A stretch of DNA of 33,116 bases from an uncultured Clostridia bacterium (GCA_949746675.1 CATKDT010000077.1:1-33116), one strand, 5' to 3'. Positions 15,110 to 22,963 are shown, numbered from the stretch's first letter. Notes: generated by a model from the sequence alone, not told the origin. Program-made: numbers and translations.

Positions 15110-16009
15110 ATGGGAGAATTTAAATCAGGATTTGTTACAGTAGTAGGAAGAACTAATGTTGGAAAATCTAGTATAATAAATAGAATAGTTGGAGAAAAGG
15201 TATCAGCTGTTACAAGCAAAACACAAACAACTAGAAAAAATATAAAAGCAATTGTAAATAGAACAAACTCACAAATAATTTTTACGGATACACCAGGAGT
15301 ACATAAAGCAAAATCAAAATTAAGTGAAGTAATGAATGAATCGGCAATGAAGTCAATTCCAGAAGTGGACATAATTGTATATGTAATTGATAGTACATCA
15401 AGTAAAATCGATGAAAAAACATTAACTAAAATTAAGGAAGCAAATAAAAACACAATATTAGTAATAAATAAAATAGACTTAATTACACCTAGTAGATTAG
15501 CAGAGATTATAAATGAATACAAAGATTTATATGAATTTTCAGCAATAGTTCCTGTATCAGCAAGTAATAATAAAAATATTGAAGAGCTAATTTGTGAAAT
15601 AGAAAGAAACTTAAAAGTAGGTCCAGCATATTATGATATAGATGAATACACTGACCAAACATTAAGAGAATTAGCAGAGGAAACTATTAGAGAAAAGGCA
15701 CTAAAACTATTGCAAGACGAGGTACCACATGGAATATATATTGAAGTAACAAAAATGAAGAAAAGAAAAACACAGAAAGAAGAAAAAATTTTTGACATAG
15801 ATGCAACAATTTATTGTTTAAAAGATTCACATAAGGGCATAATAATAGGGAAACAAGGTTCAATGCTAAAAAGAATTGGAACTTATGCACGAGAAGATTT
15901 AGAAAAGATGCTAGGAGATAAAATAAATTTAAAACTTTGGGTAAAAGTAAAAGAAGACTGGATAAATGATTTAAAGATGGTAAACAAATTTAAAAGCGAC
16001 GAAGGATAA
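15110..16009 (+). CDS. era: Ribosome assembly GTPase Era
   Basis: A 299-residue GTPase that binds 16S rRNA near its 3' end during 30S assembly. G1 is GRTNVGKS, the effector region contains TTRKNIKAI, G3 is DTPG, G4 is NKID and G5 is VSAS. The C-terminal KH domain carries IIIGKQGSMLKRIG and ends with LWVKVKEDWIND. Length and layout match the family exactly. AGAGGATAAAT precedes the ATG. It is followed by a YqzL-like gene and recO, as in Bacillus. Confidence 0.97.
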   Translation: MGEFKSGFVTVVGRTNVGKSSIINRIVGEKVSAVTSKTQTTRKNIKAIVNRTNSQIIFTDTPGVHKAKSKLSEVMNESAMKSIPEVDIIVYVIDSTSSKIDEKTLTKIKEANKNTILVINKIDLITPSRLAEIINEYKDLYEFSAIVPVSASNNKNIEELICEIERNLKVGPAYYDIDEYTDQTLRELAEETIREKALKLLQDEVPHGIYIEVTKMKKRKTQKEEKIFDIDATIYCLKDSHKGIIIGKQGSMLKRIGTYAREDLEKMLGDKINLKLWVKVKEDWINDLKMVNKFKSDEG

Positions 16010-16063
16010 AAGTTCTAGAGCTAATCTAAACACTCTGCAAAACTATGAGAAAAGGAGACGATT

Positions 16064-16231
16064 ATGCTAAAACAAATTGCATGGAATACTTTTAAAAATA
16101 CTGGAAATATTAATACTATGATGGAACTAATAGAAGTTGATAAAGCTATGAAAAACACAGGAATAATAAATAGTGAAGATATAAAAGAAAGCAATATAAT
16201 AGAAAATAATAATAAAATAACATTAAAATAA
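16064..16231 (+). CDS. yqzL: YqzL-like small protein
   Basis: A 55-residue gene too short for the ORF track. It starts with ATG at 16064 after a strong AAAGGAG site and ends TAA at 16229-16231. The N-terminus MLKQIAWNTFKNTGNINT fits the YqzL pattern (a hydrophobic start, then W-x-x-F-x-x-TGNI-x-x-Y/M), and YqzL sits in the same place, between era and recO, in Bacilli. The remaining 30 residues are Asn/Lys/Ile rich and probably poorly ordered. Its function is not known; position suggests a link to ribosome assembly or to recO expression. Confidence 0.75.
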   Translation: MLKQIAWNTFKNTGNINTMMELIEVDKAMKNTGIINSEDIKESNIIENNNKITLK

Positions 16232-16262
16232 TTGAAGCAATCGAAGGGAAATCATATACTTT

Positions 16263-16976
16263 ATGGGGATAATAAAAACAAAAGGAATAATACTTGCACA
16301 AAATAACATGAGTGAAAATGACAAGATGGTTACTATACTTACACCAGATCTTGGAAAAATAGGTTGTGCTGCTAGAGGTTCGAGAAGACCTAAAAGTACA
16401 CTTATGGCAGGAACACAATTTTTATGTTTTGCAGATTTTATAATTTATAAAGGTGTAAGTAGCTATAATTTAAACTCAGCAGAACCAATAGAAATATTTT
16501 ATAATATTAGACTCGACATTGACAAACTAAAGTATGCAGTAGAAGTAGCAAAGATTGCAAATGACATAACAGAAGAAAATGAAGGATCATATAGGATACT
16601 ACAACTAGTATTAAATACACTATATATGATATCAGAATCTAATAAAGAACTAGATTTTATATTATCAATTTATAAACTTAGGTTACTAAGTATAATTGGA
16701 TTTAGACCAATTATTGAAAAATGCTCTAACTGTGGTAAAAATGAAGAACTAAGATATTTTAGTTTTATAGATAATGGATTTAAATGTAAAAATTGCAAAA
16801 CACAGGACAAAGGAGCTATTGAACTATCAGACGCAACAATAAAAGCAATAAAATTTATAATAAAAGCAGAGCCAAAAAAAATATTTTCATTTGATATAGC
16901 TGAAGAAAATAAAAAACAATTGAAACTATTAACAAAGATATATTTAGATAAATGTATTGAAAAAGAATATGATTAA
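16263..16976 (+). CDS. recO: DNA repair protein RecO
   Basis: A 237-residue recombination mediator that loads RecA on SSB-coated DNA with RecR. The N-terminal OB fold begins GIIKTKGIILAQNNMSENDKMV and continues with ARGSRRPKSTLMAGTQ. The C-terminal helical part carries the four-Cys zinc finger CSNCG...CKNC. Length matches the family. The ATG at 16263 has an AAGGGA site about 15 bases upstream, which is long; no better start is seen. A terminator follows directly, so this ends the era operon. Confidence 0.93.
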   Translation: MGIIKTKGIILAQNNMSENDKMVTILTPDLGKIGCAARGSRRPKSTLMAGTQFLCFADFIIYKGVSSYNLNSAEPIEIFYNIRLDIDKLKYAVEVAKIANDITEENEGSYRILQLVLNTLYMISESNKELDFILSIYKLRLLSIIGFRPIIEKCSNCGKNEELRYFSFIDNGFKCKNCKTQDKGAIELSDATIKAIKFIIKAEPKKIFSFDIAEENKKQLKLLTKIYLDKCIEKEYD

Positions 16977-16978
16977 AA

Positions 16979-17011
16979 AAACTTGAAATCTTATAAGATT
17001 TTGAGTTTTTT
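16979..17011 (+). terminator. Terminator after recO
   Basis: AAACTTGAAATCTTA pairs with TAAGATTTTGAGTTT, including two G-T pairs, and runs into TTTTTT. Confidence 0.85.
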
Positions 17012-17071
17012 GTTGTGGCCGATGTGCAAAATAAAAATATGACTAAATTTTACAAAATATCATAAAAAATA

Positions 17072-17098
17072 TTGACTTTTTATTTTTTTTAATATAAC
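17072..17098 (+). promoter_or_regulatory. Promoter of exported protein gene
   Basis: TTGACT (17072-17077) and TATAAC (17093-17098) are separated by 15 bases that are mostly T. The spacer is slightly short. The site lies about 30 bases before the start codon. Confidence 0.45.
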
Positions 17099-17130
17099 AT
17101 TGACGAGAAAGTAAATGAAAGGAGATACAA

Positions 17131-18237
17131 ATGAAAAGAATATTTTTATTTTTTATAATATTTGTTTTATTATTTTTATCAAATAGTGTTTTAGCGGTAG
17201 AAGGAGGAGAAACTGCAAAAGCAGACTTTAGTAATGCAAGTTTTAAGATAATAAATACAAACAATAATGGACAATTTTATAGCTTAGAAGTATCAAATAT
17301 AACATTACCAACAAAAAGTAATGGAAAACCAGTAGATATGAATGTAAGATATACTATTGGAAATACAGAACCAGAATTTAGTAGTAAATATGGAGAAAGT
17401 TATGATGGAACTTATAATTTAGAAACCAAAAAGCTAACATTTGCAAGATTAGAAACTGCATTACAACTAAAAGGAGATGTGTATTTTTGGATATATCAAC
17501 TAGATGATACAGAAGCAGGAAAACCAATAACAGGAAAATTAGTACATAGTGCAAAGATAGAAAGACCAGCAGATAAAAAATATGCAGAATTATTTGAAAC
17601 AAAACTGATTGGGTCAACTTTAACTAATATATCACTAAATACACCAATGGAAAACTTCTTAAAAAGAAAAGCACAATTTAAAATAGGCGAAATTACAGAT
17701 AAATCAATTTTAGCAGCAATTAAGAAAAATAATCAAGCAGATGGGTTTGACAAGTTACTAAATTATGCAAAAAATTCTTCAACGATTTATGACGGAATAC
17801 TTGAAGGAAGTCCTACTTTTGTAGCAAATTTACATGATGATTTACTAGGAAAAGTAAAAAATGATACTTATTATTATGTATATACAAAATTTGATGATGA
17901 AAATGGTAAATATCATCCAGTAGAGGGGATAACAATTGGATTAGGAGTAGCTATTCCTGATTCTTGTGACATAAATTTTTATGGAAGTAATAGATTCAAC
18001 TGGGACAACTTTACAGAACCAGAGCCAGAACCAACAGGAACATCAACACCAGAAGAACCTGACAATCCAGATACAACAAAAAAGCCAACAGAAAATAACA
18101 AAAACGATGATAAAACAACAGCACAAAAACCAATACCACAAGCAGGAGAATTAGATATTATTATTGGATTAGTAGCAATAGTTGGATTAGCAGTAATGTT
18201 ATATTTTCTAAATAAAAAATATAATTTCATAAAATAG
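17131..18237 (+). CDS. Exported protein with sortase-like C-terminal anchor (PIPQAG)
   Basis: A 368-residue secreted protein. The signal peptide is residues 1-23, with probable cleavage after VLA in NSVLAVEGG. The mature part is beta-rich, with no family I recognise. Residues about 290-325 form a Pro/Thr/Glu/Asp linker (EPEPEPTGTSTPEEP...) such as spans a cell wall. The end reads PIPQAGE, a hydrophobic stretch of about 20 residues, then NKKYNFIK. That is the layout of an LPxTG-type sorting signal with IPQAG in place of LPxTG, so cell-wall attachment by a non-standard sortase is likely; a simple membrane anchor is the alternative. AAAGGAG precedes the ATG. Both flanks have terminators, so the gene is a single unit. 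It ends with TAG. Confidence 0.75.
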   Translation: MKRIFLFFIIFVLLFLSNSVLAVEGGETAKADFSNASFKIINTNNNGQFYSLEVSNITLPTKSNGKPVDMNVRYTIGNTEPEFSSKYGESYDGTYNLETKKLTFARLETALQLKGDVYFWIYQLDDTEAGKPITGKLVHSAKIERPADKKYAELFETKLIGSTLTNISLNTPMENFLKRKAQFKIGEITDKSILAAIKKNNQADGFDKLLNYAKNSSTIYDGILEGSPTFVANLHDDLLGKVKNDTYYYVYTKFDDENGKYHPVEGITIGLGVAIPDSCDINFYGSNRFNWDNFTEPEPEPTGTSTPEEPDNPDTTKKPTENNKNDDKTTAQKPIPQAGELDIIIGLVAIVGLAVMLYFLNKKYNFIK

Positions 18238-18266
18238 TATTGTAAATTTTACTTATAATTTTAACT

Positions 18267-18301
18267 AAACCTTAAAATCTTAAAAGATTTTAAGGTTTTT
18301 A
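18267..18301 (+). terminator. Terminator after exported protein gene
   Basis: AAACCTTAAAATCTT pairs perfectly with AAGATTTTAAGGTTT across a short loop, followed by T residues. Confidence 0.9.
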
Positions 18302-18399
18302 TATTTGTAATATTTTAGACTATTTGATAGATGATTAATGATACTACAAGAATGAGAAAAGTAAAGAAAATAATGTTGAAATTTGACGAACGATTTTTG

Positions 18400-18428
18400 T
18401 TGACAAATGGAAAAAAGTGGTATATAAT
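18400..18428 (+). promoter_or_regulatory. Consensus sigma-A promoter
   Basis: TTGACA (18400-18405), a 17-base spacer and TATAAT (18423-18428) form an exact consensus promoter, the best in the window. The first start codon downstream, pth, is 240 bases away, so it makes a long leader or a separate small RNA. Confidence 0.85.
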
Positions 18429-18434
18429 AAGCGC

Positions 18435-18660
18435 ATATTAAATCAAAAGAAAATTTATATCGAAAATTATTAAATTCACAAATGAAAATCCAATAATAAA
18501 CTAAAGAAAACATAAGCTACTTTATATTACTATATTATTTTATTAAAAATCTATTCTATAAAAATCACTCTACAGACAAAAACTTGAAATTTTAATAAAA
18601 TAGTAGTAATATAAAGGTATTCAAAAAAAGTAGTAAACTCTACTTAAAAAAGAAAGAGGA
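18435..18660 (+). ncRNA. Candidate structured leader or small RNA upstream of pth
   Basis: No coding frame with a ribosome site is seen here. The transcript from the consensus promoter contains a long imperfect inverted repeat: TACTTTATATTACTA... (18518-18550) pairs with ...TAGTAATATAAAGGTA (18589-18619), giving about 30 bp with few mismatches around a 38-base interior. A second hairpin, AAGTAG/CTACTT, lies just before the pth ribosome site AAAGAGGAAG. It may be a regulatory leader of pth or an independent RNA; there is no clear terminator inside. Confidence 0.35.
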
Positions 18661-18665
18661 AGATT

Positions 18666-19223
18666 ATGTATTTAATAGTTGGATTAGGAAACCCAGAGCC
18701 TATGTATAGTAAAACAAGGCATAATATGGGATTTGATGTCATAAATAAAATCGCAAAAGAATATAAAATAGAAATAACAAAGAAAAACTTTGAAGGACTA
18801 TATGGTCAAGGCGAAATAAATGGCGAAAAAGTAATACTTTTAAAACCACAAACATATATGAATGAAAGTGGAAAATCAATAATAAAAGCAAAGAACTTTT
18901 ACAAAATTCCAATAGAAAACATTATTATTATATATGATGATATTGACCTAGAAGAAGGCATTTTAAAGTTAAGGAAAAAAGGTGGAGCAGGAACTCATAA
19001 TGGTATGAGGTCAGTTGTTCAGCACTTACAATCAACCAATTTTATTCATGTTCGAATAGGAACAGGCAAGCCAGTACTAAAAGAATTACTTATAGCATAT
19101 GTAATAGAACCATTAAAGGACGAACAATATGAAAAGTTAATACCAACAATAGATAAAGCATCAAAAGCAGTGCCAGATATTATATCAAAAGGGATAGAAA
19201 TGGCAATGAATTTATACAATTAG
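18666..19223 (+). CDS. pth: Peptidyl-tRNA hydrolase
   Basis: A 185-residue enzyme that frees tRNA from peptidyl-tRNA dropped by the ribosome. The N-terminal VGLGNPEPMYSKTRHNMGFDVI includes the catalytic His (RHN), and the catalytic Asp lies in IIYDDIDL. KPQTYMNESGKSI and the substrate loop KKGGAGTHNGMRSV are present with minor changes from the usual GSaGGHNGLKS. Length is normal. AAAGAGGAAG precedes the ATG. The gene ends with TAG and is followed 54 bases later by an RNase E/G family gene. Confidence 0.96.
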   Translation: MYLIVGLGNPEPMYSKTRHNMGFDVINKIAKEYKIEITKKNFEGLYGQGEINGEKVILLKPQTYMNESGKSIIKAKNFYKIPIENIIIIYDDIDLEEGILKLRKKGGAGTHNGMRSVVQHLQSTNFIHVRIGTGKPVLKELLIAYVIEPLKDEQYEKLIPTIDKASKAVPDIISKGIEMAMNLYN

Positions 19224-19277
19224 CTTTTATAAATGAGATAATCATACAATTAGATCGAAAGGAGTATTTGCCAGATA

Positions 19278-20417
19278 ATGTACAAGCCATACAAACTAGT
19301 AATATGTAAGAATAGGGAAAATGCAGATATATTTGTATATAATGAAGGTAATTTAATAGAACAATATCAAGAACAATTTGAAAATAAAAGACTAGAAGGT
19401 AATATCTACTATGGAAAAGTTACTAATGTTGTAAAGGGGATGCAATCAGCATTTATTAATATTGGAACAGAAAAAAATGCATTTATACATATACATGACT
19501 TAATAGAAAAAGACGAAAACATTGAAAAAAAAGAGAATATGTTAGATATATCTAAAATAATAAAACAAAATGACAACATTATAGTTCAAATAAAGAGAGA
19601 CTGCAGTAACAATAAAGGACCACGTGTTACAAAGGATATAAAATTAGTTGGAAAATATATAATTTTGATGCCATTTTCTACATTTATTACAGTATCTAAA
19701 AAGATAAATGACATAGATGAAAGAAAACATTTAATTACAGCAATTACAACATATATGAAGAATAAAAAGGAAAAATATGGAATAATAGCTAGAACATCAG
19801 CAGAAGGACAGGAGGAAGAATTAATAAAAGAAGATATAGATAATATAATAAATAAATGGAATGAGATATTAAAAAAAAGCAAAAAAATTAATCCACCATT
19901 TGAGCTATATAACAATAATGGAATTATAGGAAAACTTATAAATGACTTTCAACCTTTGGGACTTGAGATAGTAACAAATAATGAAGAAATACTTAATTTT
20001 GTAAAAAAAATTGATAAAAATCAAGAAATTACATTGGATACTACAATAAATGAGGAAATAAATATAAACAGAAAAGTATATTTGAATTGTGGAGGATTTA
20101 TTACAATAGATCAGACTGAAGCACTTACTGCGATAGATGTAAATTCAGGTAAATTTACAGGAAAAGATAATTTAGAAGAAACAATTGTTAAAGTAAATTT
20201 AGAAGCAGCAACGGAAATAGCAAAGCAAATTAGATTGCGTGATTTAGGGGGAATAATAATAATTGACTTTATAGATATGAAAAAAATTGAAGATATAGAA
20301 AAAGTACGAAATAGAATGGAAGAAGAAATAAAAAAAGATAGATCAAAAATTCAAATATTAGAATTTACAAAATTAGGTTTATTAGAAATAACAAGAAAAC
20401 ATATTTTAGGAAAATAA
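19278..20417 (+). CDS. RNase E/G family ribonuclease, short form without Zn-link
   Basis: A 379-residue protein with the catalytic half of RNase E/G. It has an S1 domain (about 37-110; GNIYYGKVTNVVKGMQSAFINIG), the 5'-sensor/RNase-H-like region (KGPRVTKDI, GIIARTSAEG), and the Mg-binding segment with TAIDVNSGKFTG and LGGIIIIDFIDM, the two Asp that bind catalytic metal. It ends at LGLLEITRKHILGK, immediately before the place where family members have the CPxC zinc link and C-terminal part (RNase G is about 490 residues). No frameshifted remainder follows. The ATG lies 14 bases after AAAGGAG, which is long, so the real start may differ slightly. It should cleave 5'-monophosphorylated RNA if the dimer forms without the Zn-link. 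Confidence 0.85.
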   Translation: MYKPYKLVICKNRENADIFVYNEGNLIEQYQEQFENKRLEGNIYYGKVTNVVKGMQSAFINIGTEKNAFIHIHDLIEKDENIEKKENMLDISKIIKQNDNIIVQIKRDCSNNKGPRVTKDIKLVGKYIILMPFSTFITVSKKINDIDERKHLITAITTYMKNKKEKYGIIARTSAEGQEEELIKEDIDNIINKWNEILKKSKKINPPFELYNNNGIIGKLINDFQPLGLEIVTNNEEILNFVKKIDKNQEITLDTTINEEININRKVYLNCGGFITIDQTEALTAIDVNSGKFTGKDNLEETIVKVNLEAATEIAKQIRLRDLGGIIIIDFIDMKKIEDIEKVRNRMEEEIKKDRSKIQILEFTKLGLLEITRKHILGK

Positions 20418-20700
20418 TAGAGTAATATAAGATTATTGATATTTAAAAGTGAAAAGATTTTTAGAACATAAAGACTTCACTATATATCACAATTATTATG
20501 ACTTAAAGTAAAAAATTATTCTAGTATATAAAAAGGGTGCGTAAAATCGCACCCAAAATTAAAAATGCACATTGGAAAAATATGGAATTAAAAGCGGGAT
20601 TATATTTTTACCATTATAGAAAGTAAGTAAAAATAAGAAAATTTGAGAGAAAAGATGCTATAAAAAGGCAATAGTAAATTAGAAAGGAAAATAAATTATT
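20418..20700. other. Intergenic region with strong GGGTGCG hairpin
   Basis: No gene is seen in these 283 bases. GGGTGCG (20535-20541) pairs perfectly with CGCACCC (20548-20554). The T run lies on the minus-strand side (CGCACCCTTTTTA read on minus), so it works best as a minus-strand terminator although no minus-strand gene lies next to it. It may still act weakly on the plus strand after the RNase gene. Confidence 0.5.
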
Positions 20701-21261
20701 ATGAAAAAAATAACAAAACTAATATTAAACATACTCTGTGTAATGACAGTGTTAATAATTATTTTAGGAATATCATATGTCATACAGATAACAATAATGA
20801 GAAAAAAATATGCTAATGTCATAGGATATTCACTATTTGAAGTATTAACTGGGAGCATGACACCAACTATCAATATTGGAGATGACGTATTAATTAAAAT
20901 TACTAAAGATATACAAAAAGGAGACATTGTAGTATTTGACAATCAAGAAAATGATAATTTCATTATACATAGAGTTATACAAATAAATGAAAATGAAATA
21001 ATAACAAAAGGAGATAGTAACAACACAGAAGATATAGCAATATCAAAAGAAAATGTAATAGGAAAAACATTAATAATATTTCCAAAGCTAGGAAAAATAC
21101 AAGAATTCTTTAGAAAGCCATACATATTCATCCCACTAGTAGATGTAATAATAATTGCAACACTAGTAACAAATTATAGGAAAAATATTTATAAAAATAA
21201 ATATTTAAGAGGTAGCAACAAAACACTAAAAGAACAAAAAGAAAGGAACATTTTAATATGA
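20701..21261 (+). CDS. sipW: SipW-type signal peptidase I (Ser/His, ER type)
   Basis: A 186-residue membrane signal peptidase of the archaeal/ER class. The N-terminal membrane segment is about 7-29, the catalytic Ser is in LTGSMTPTI, and the general-base His is in FIIHRVIQI, where the bacterial type has Lys. TKGDSNNTEDI supplies the C-terminal acidic residues, and a second hydrophobic segment (about 142-157, IFIPLVDVIIIATLV) ends the domain. In Bacillus, SipW processes the amyloid fibre protein TasA. Its stop overlaps the start of the TasA-like gene (ATGA), so the two are translationally coupled and are very probably enzyme and substrate. Confidence 0.92.
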   Translation: MKKITKLILNILCVMTVLIIILGISYVIQITIMRKKYANVIGYSLFEVLTGSMTPTINIGDDVLIKITKDIQKGDIVVFDNQENDNFIIHRVIQINENEIITKGDSNNTEDIAISKENVIGKTLIIFPKLGKIQEFFRKPYIFIPLVDVIIIATLVTNYRKNIYKNKYLRGSNKTLKEQKERNILI

Positions 21262-21863
21262 CAAAAAGTAAAAAGGAAAATAATATAAGATTTAAAATTT
21301 TAATTTTAAGTATTACTGCAATATTAGTAATCTCACTATTAGCAGTTACTTCATATGCAAAATACATAACAACAATAAATGCAGATGGAAGAGCACAAGT
21401 TGGAAAATGGAGCTTTAAAGTAAATAATAGTGACATGAAAAATATTGGAGAAATAAACCTAGGAAGAAAAACATATACAGCTAAAACAATAGCAGATGGA
21501 GAAATAGCACCAGGAACTAGTGGTAATTTTACAATAACAGTAGATGCAACAGGAACAAAAACAGGAGTTAATTATAATGTAGCATTTAGCAATGTAAAAA
21601 ATAAACCAACTAATCTTTACTTTAAAATTGGAGAAGAAAGATATTATAATTTGGATACATTATCTACTGCTTTAGCAGGAACAATAGAGGCAAATGAATC
21701 AAAAAAGGTAAAAGAAATCAACATAAACTGGGGATGGGATTATGAAACTGGAATTGGTGAGGAGATCTTTGGAAACGACAAGATAGACACAGAAGAAGGG
21801 AAAATAGCAAACTTATTCTCATTTGACATAGCAGTAACAGGAACTCAAGTTATACCTACATAA
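21258..21863 (+). CDS. TasA/CalY-like SipW-dependent fibre protein
   Basis: A 201-residue exported protein. The charged N-terminus and hydrophobic core end in SYAKYITT, the A-K-Y cleavage context of SipW-type signal peptides. The mature part shows the TasA/CalY pattern: AQVGKWSFKV, EIAPGTSGNFTITVDATGTKTGVNYNVAF, and a C-terminal FSFDIAVTGTQV. Such proteins form extracellular matrix fibres in Bacillus; fibre formation here is inferred. It overlaps sipW by four bases and sits at the head of two further predicted SipW substrates, so this is a small fibre locus. Confidence 0.85.
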   Translation: MTKSKKENNIRFKILILSITAILVISLLAVTSYAKYITTINADGRAQVGKWSFKVNNSDMKNIGEINLGRKTYTAKTIADGEIAPGTSGNFTITVDATGTKTGVNYNVAFSNVKNKPTNLYFKIGEERYYNLDTLSTALAGTIEANESKKVKEININWGWDYETGIGEEIFGNDKIDTEEGKIANLFSFDIAVTGTQVIPT

Positions 21864-21889
21864 TAACAAATAACAGTTAATTAGATAAT

Positions 21890-21926
21890 ATTGCATGAAA
21901 ATATGCTACCTCGATTTTCTTGCAAT
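21890..21926 (+). promoter_or_regulatory. Intercistronic hairpin between SipW substrates
   Basis: ATTGCA-T-GAAAAT (21890-21902) pairs with ATTTTC-T-TGCAAT (21914-21926), two 6-bp helices with one T-T mismatch. There is no T run after it. It could stabilise the sipW-tasA message 3' end or separate expression levels. Confidence 0.45.
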
Positions 21927-21970
21927 TATAAAAGAAATATCAAAACAAATTAAGCGAAAGGACGGTATAA

Positions 21971-22450
21971 ATGAAAAAGAAAAAAGTAATATATACAACT
22001 ATAACCATTGCAATATTAATATTTTCGATGAGTAACATAGTATTTGCTAAGTACTGTAGTAATCAAAATATTACAGTTACAACTAAAGTTGCAAGACCAA
22101 TAATAGAACTATCAAAAGAAGATGAAAGTAATAAAATTATAACAGGCACTGAAGGTGTAGATTTAATATTAAACGTTTCAAATTACAAGGATGACAAGAT
22201 TAGTGAAGTAGGACAGAATTATTATTTACAATTTTATTCAGACGACATTGATATGTCAAAAGTTAATATAACTGTTGTAATGGATGGAAACAACATACAA
22301 ATCCAGAATAGCAGTACTAAAAAAACATTAATAAAAGCAGGCAAAAAAGAAACACATAAATATAATATAAAAATTACAAGTAATAGCAATGAGGAAATAA
22401 AAGGAAACATAAAAGCAAAATTAGTTAGTGAACAAATACAACCTAAATAA
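21971..22450 (+). CDS. Second predicted SipW-dependent exported protein
   Basis: A 159-residue protein with a signal peptide ending in IVFAKYCSN, the same A-K-Y junction as the TasA-like protein, followed by a beta-rich mature domain (ITVTTKVARPIIEL, DLILNVSNYKDDKISEVGQNYYLQF, THKYNIKITSNSNEEIKGNIKAKLV). The fold resembles a small Ig/TasA-like beta sandwich, but identity to known TasA is low and I do not assign a name. It may be a minor fibre subunit or anchor. AAGCGAAAGGACGG precedes the ATG, sharing the GCGAAAGG tail seen with the structured repeats. Confidence 0.75.
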   Translation: MKKKKVIYTTITIAILIFSMSNIVFAKYCSNQNITVTTKVARPIIELSKEDESNKIITGTEGVDLILNVSNYKDDKISEVGQNYYLQFYSDDIDMSKVNITVVMDGNNIQIQNSSTKKTLIKAGKKETHKYNIKITSNSNEEIKGNIKAKLVSEQIQPK

Positions 22451-22474
22451 GAAAAAACAACAATGGATATGAAT

Positions 22475-22554
22475 GAATAAAAAGAATCGCCAAACGTGTT
22501 TTTGAAAAAACGTGGATGGTGATGAGCGCATATTAGAGAGTGAAAGGAGGCAAA
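22475..22554 (+). repeat. Structured repeat in the leader of the third SipW-substrate gene
   Basis: Outer helix ATCGCC (22486-22491) / GGTGAT (22518-22523), internal loop AAA/GAT, and an inner stem from CGTGTTTTT to AAAAAACGTG with one interior mismatch. The tail ATTAGAGAGTGAAAGGAGG is the ribosome site of the gene at 22555. Same design as at 7469-7540 and 8776-8849. Confidence 0.65.
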
Positions 22555-22899
22555 ATGACAAAAAAAGTATTAGGTATTTTATTAATAATAGTAGTAATTT
22601 TATCTACGAAAAATTATGTATTGGCCAAATACATAAAAGAATAGTATATACATATAGCAGAAGTAAATATAGAAAAAACACCAATAAAAAAGAAAAAGTA
22701 TGTTTTAAAAGTATACTATAAAGACTTAGATGCAAACAGTTCTATGAAGGTACGTATATCAAGTGTATATGAAGGCAATACATATGAAGCTGAAGTTTTA
22801 GAATTTGAAGGATATACATATTTATATGCAGATCAACCACTATCTGGAATTATGGAAAAGAATTTAAATATATACATATGTTATAAAAAAAATAAATGA
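22555..22899 (+). pseudogene. Third SipW-type substrate, interrupted by in-frame TAG
   Basis: After AAAGGAGG, frame 1 reads a signal peptide ending NYVLAKYIKE, then TAG (22642-22644), then continues open to TGA at 22897-22899 with YIHIAEVNIEKTPIKKKKYVLKVYYKDL and so on: 114 sense codons with one stop. The A-K-Y junction and the position after two similar genes mark it as a SipW-type substrate. TAG ends several intact genes here (ricT, pth, rimM), so general reassignment is ruled out. The simplest reading is a nonsense mutation just after the cleavage site; read-through is the less likely alternative. The ORF-track entry 22512..22721 is in another frame and is not real. Confidence 0.65.
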
Positions 22900-22963
22900 G
22901 ATAATATTTTTGGGAAAAAGCAAAGTTAGTTTCATTGAAAATATCTTAATAATTATTTATATA

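Noticed and set aside
22642-22644. Genome-wide reassignment of TAG to a sense codon
   Set aside because: ricT, pth, rimM and the exported protein at 17131 end with TAG at the expected family length.
22512-22721. 69-aa ORF in the third SipW-substrate region
   Set aside because: It overlaps the structured leader and lies in a different frame from the signal peptide that follows AAAGGAGG.
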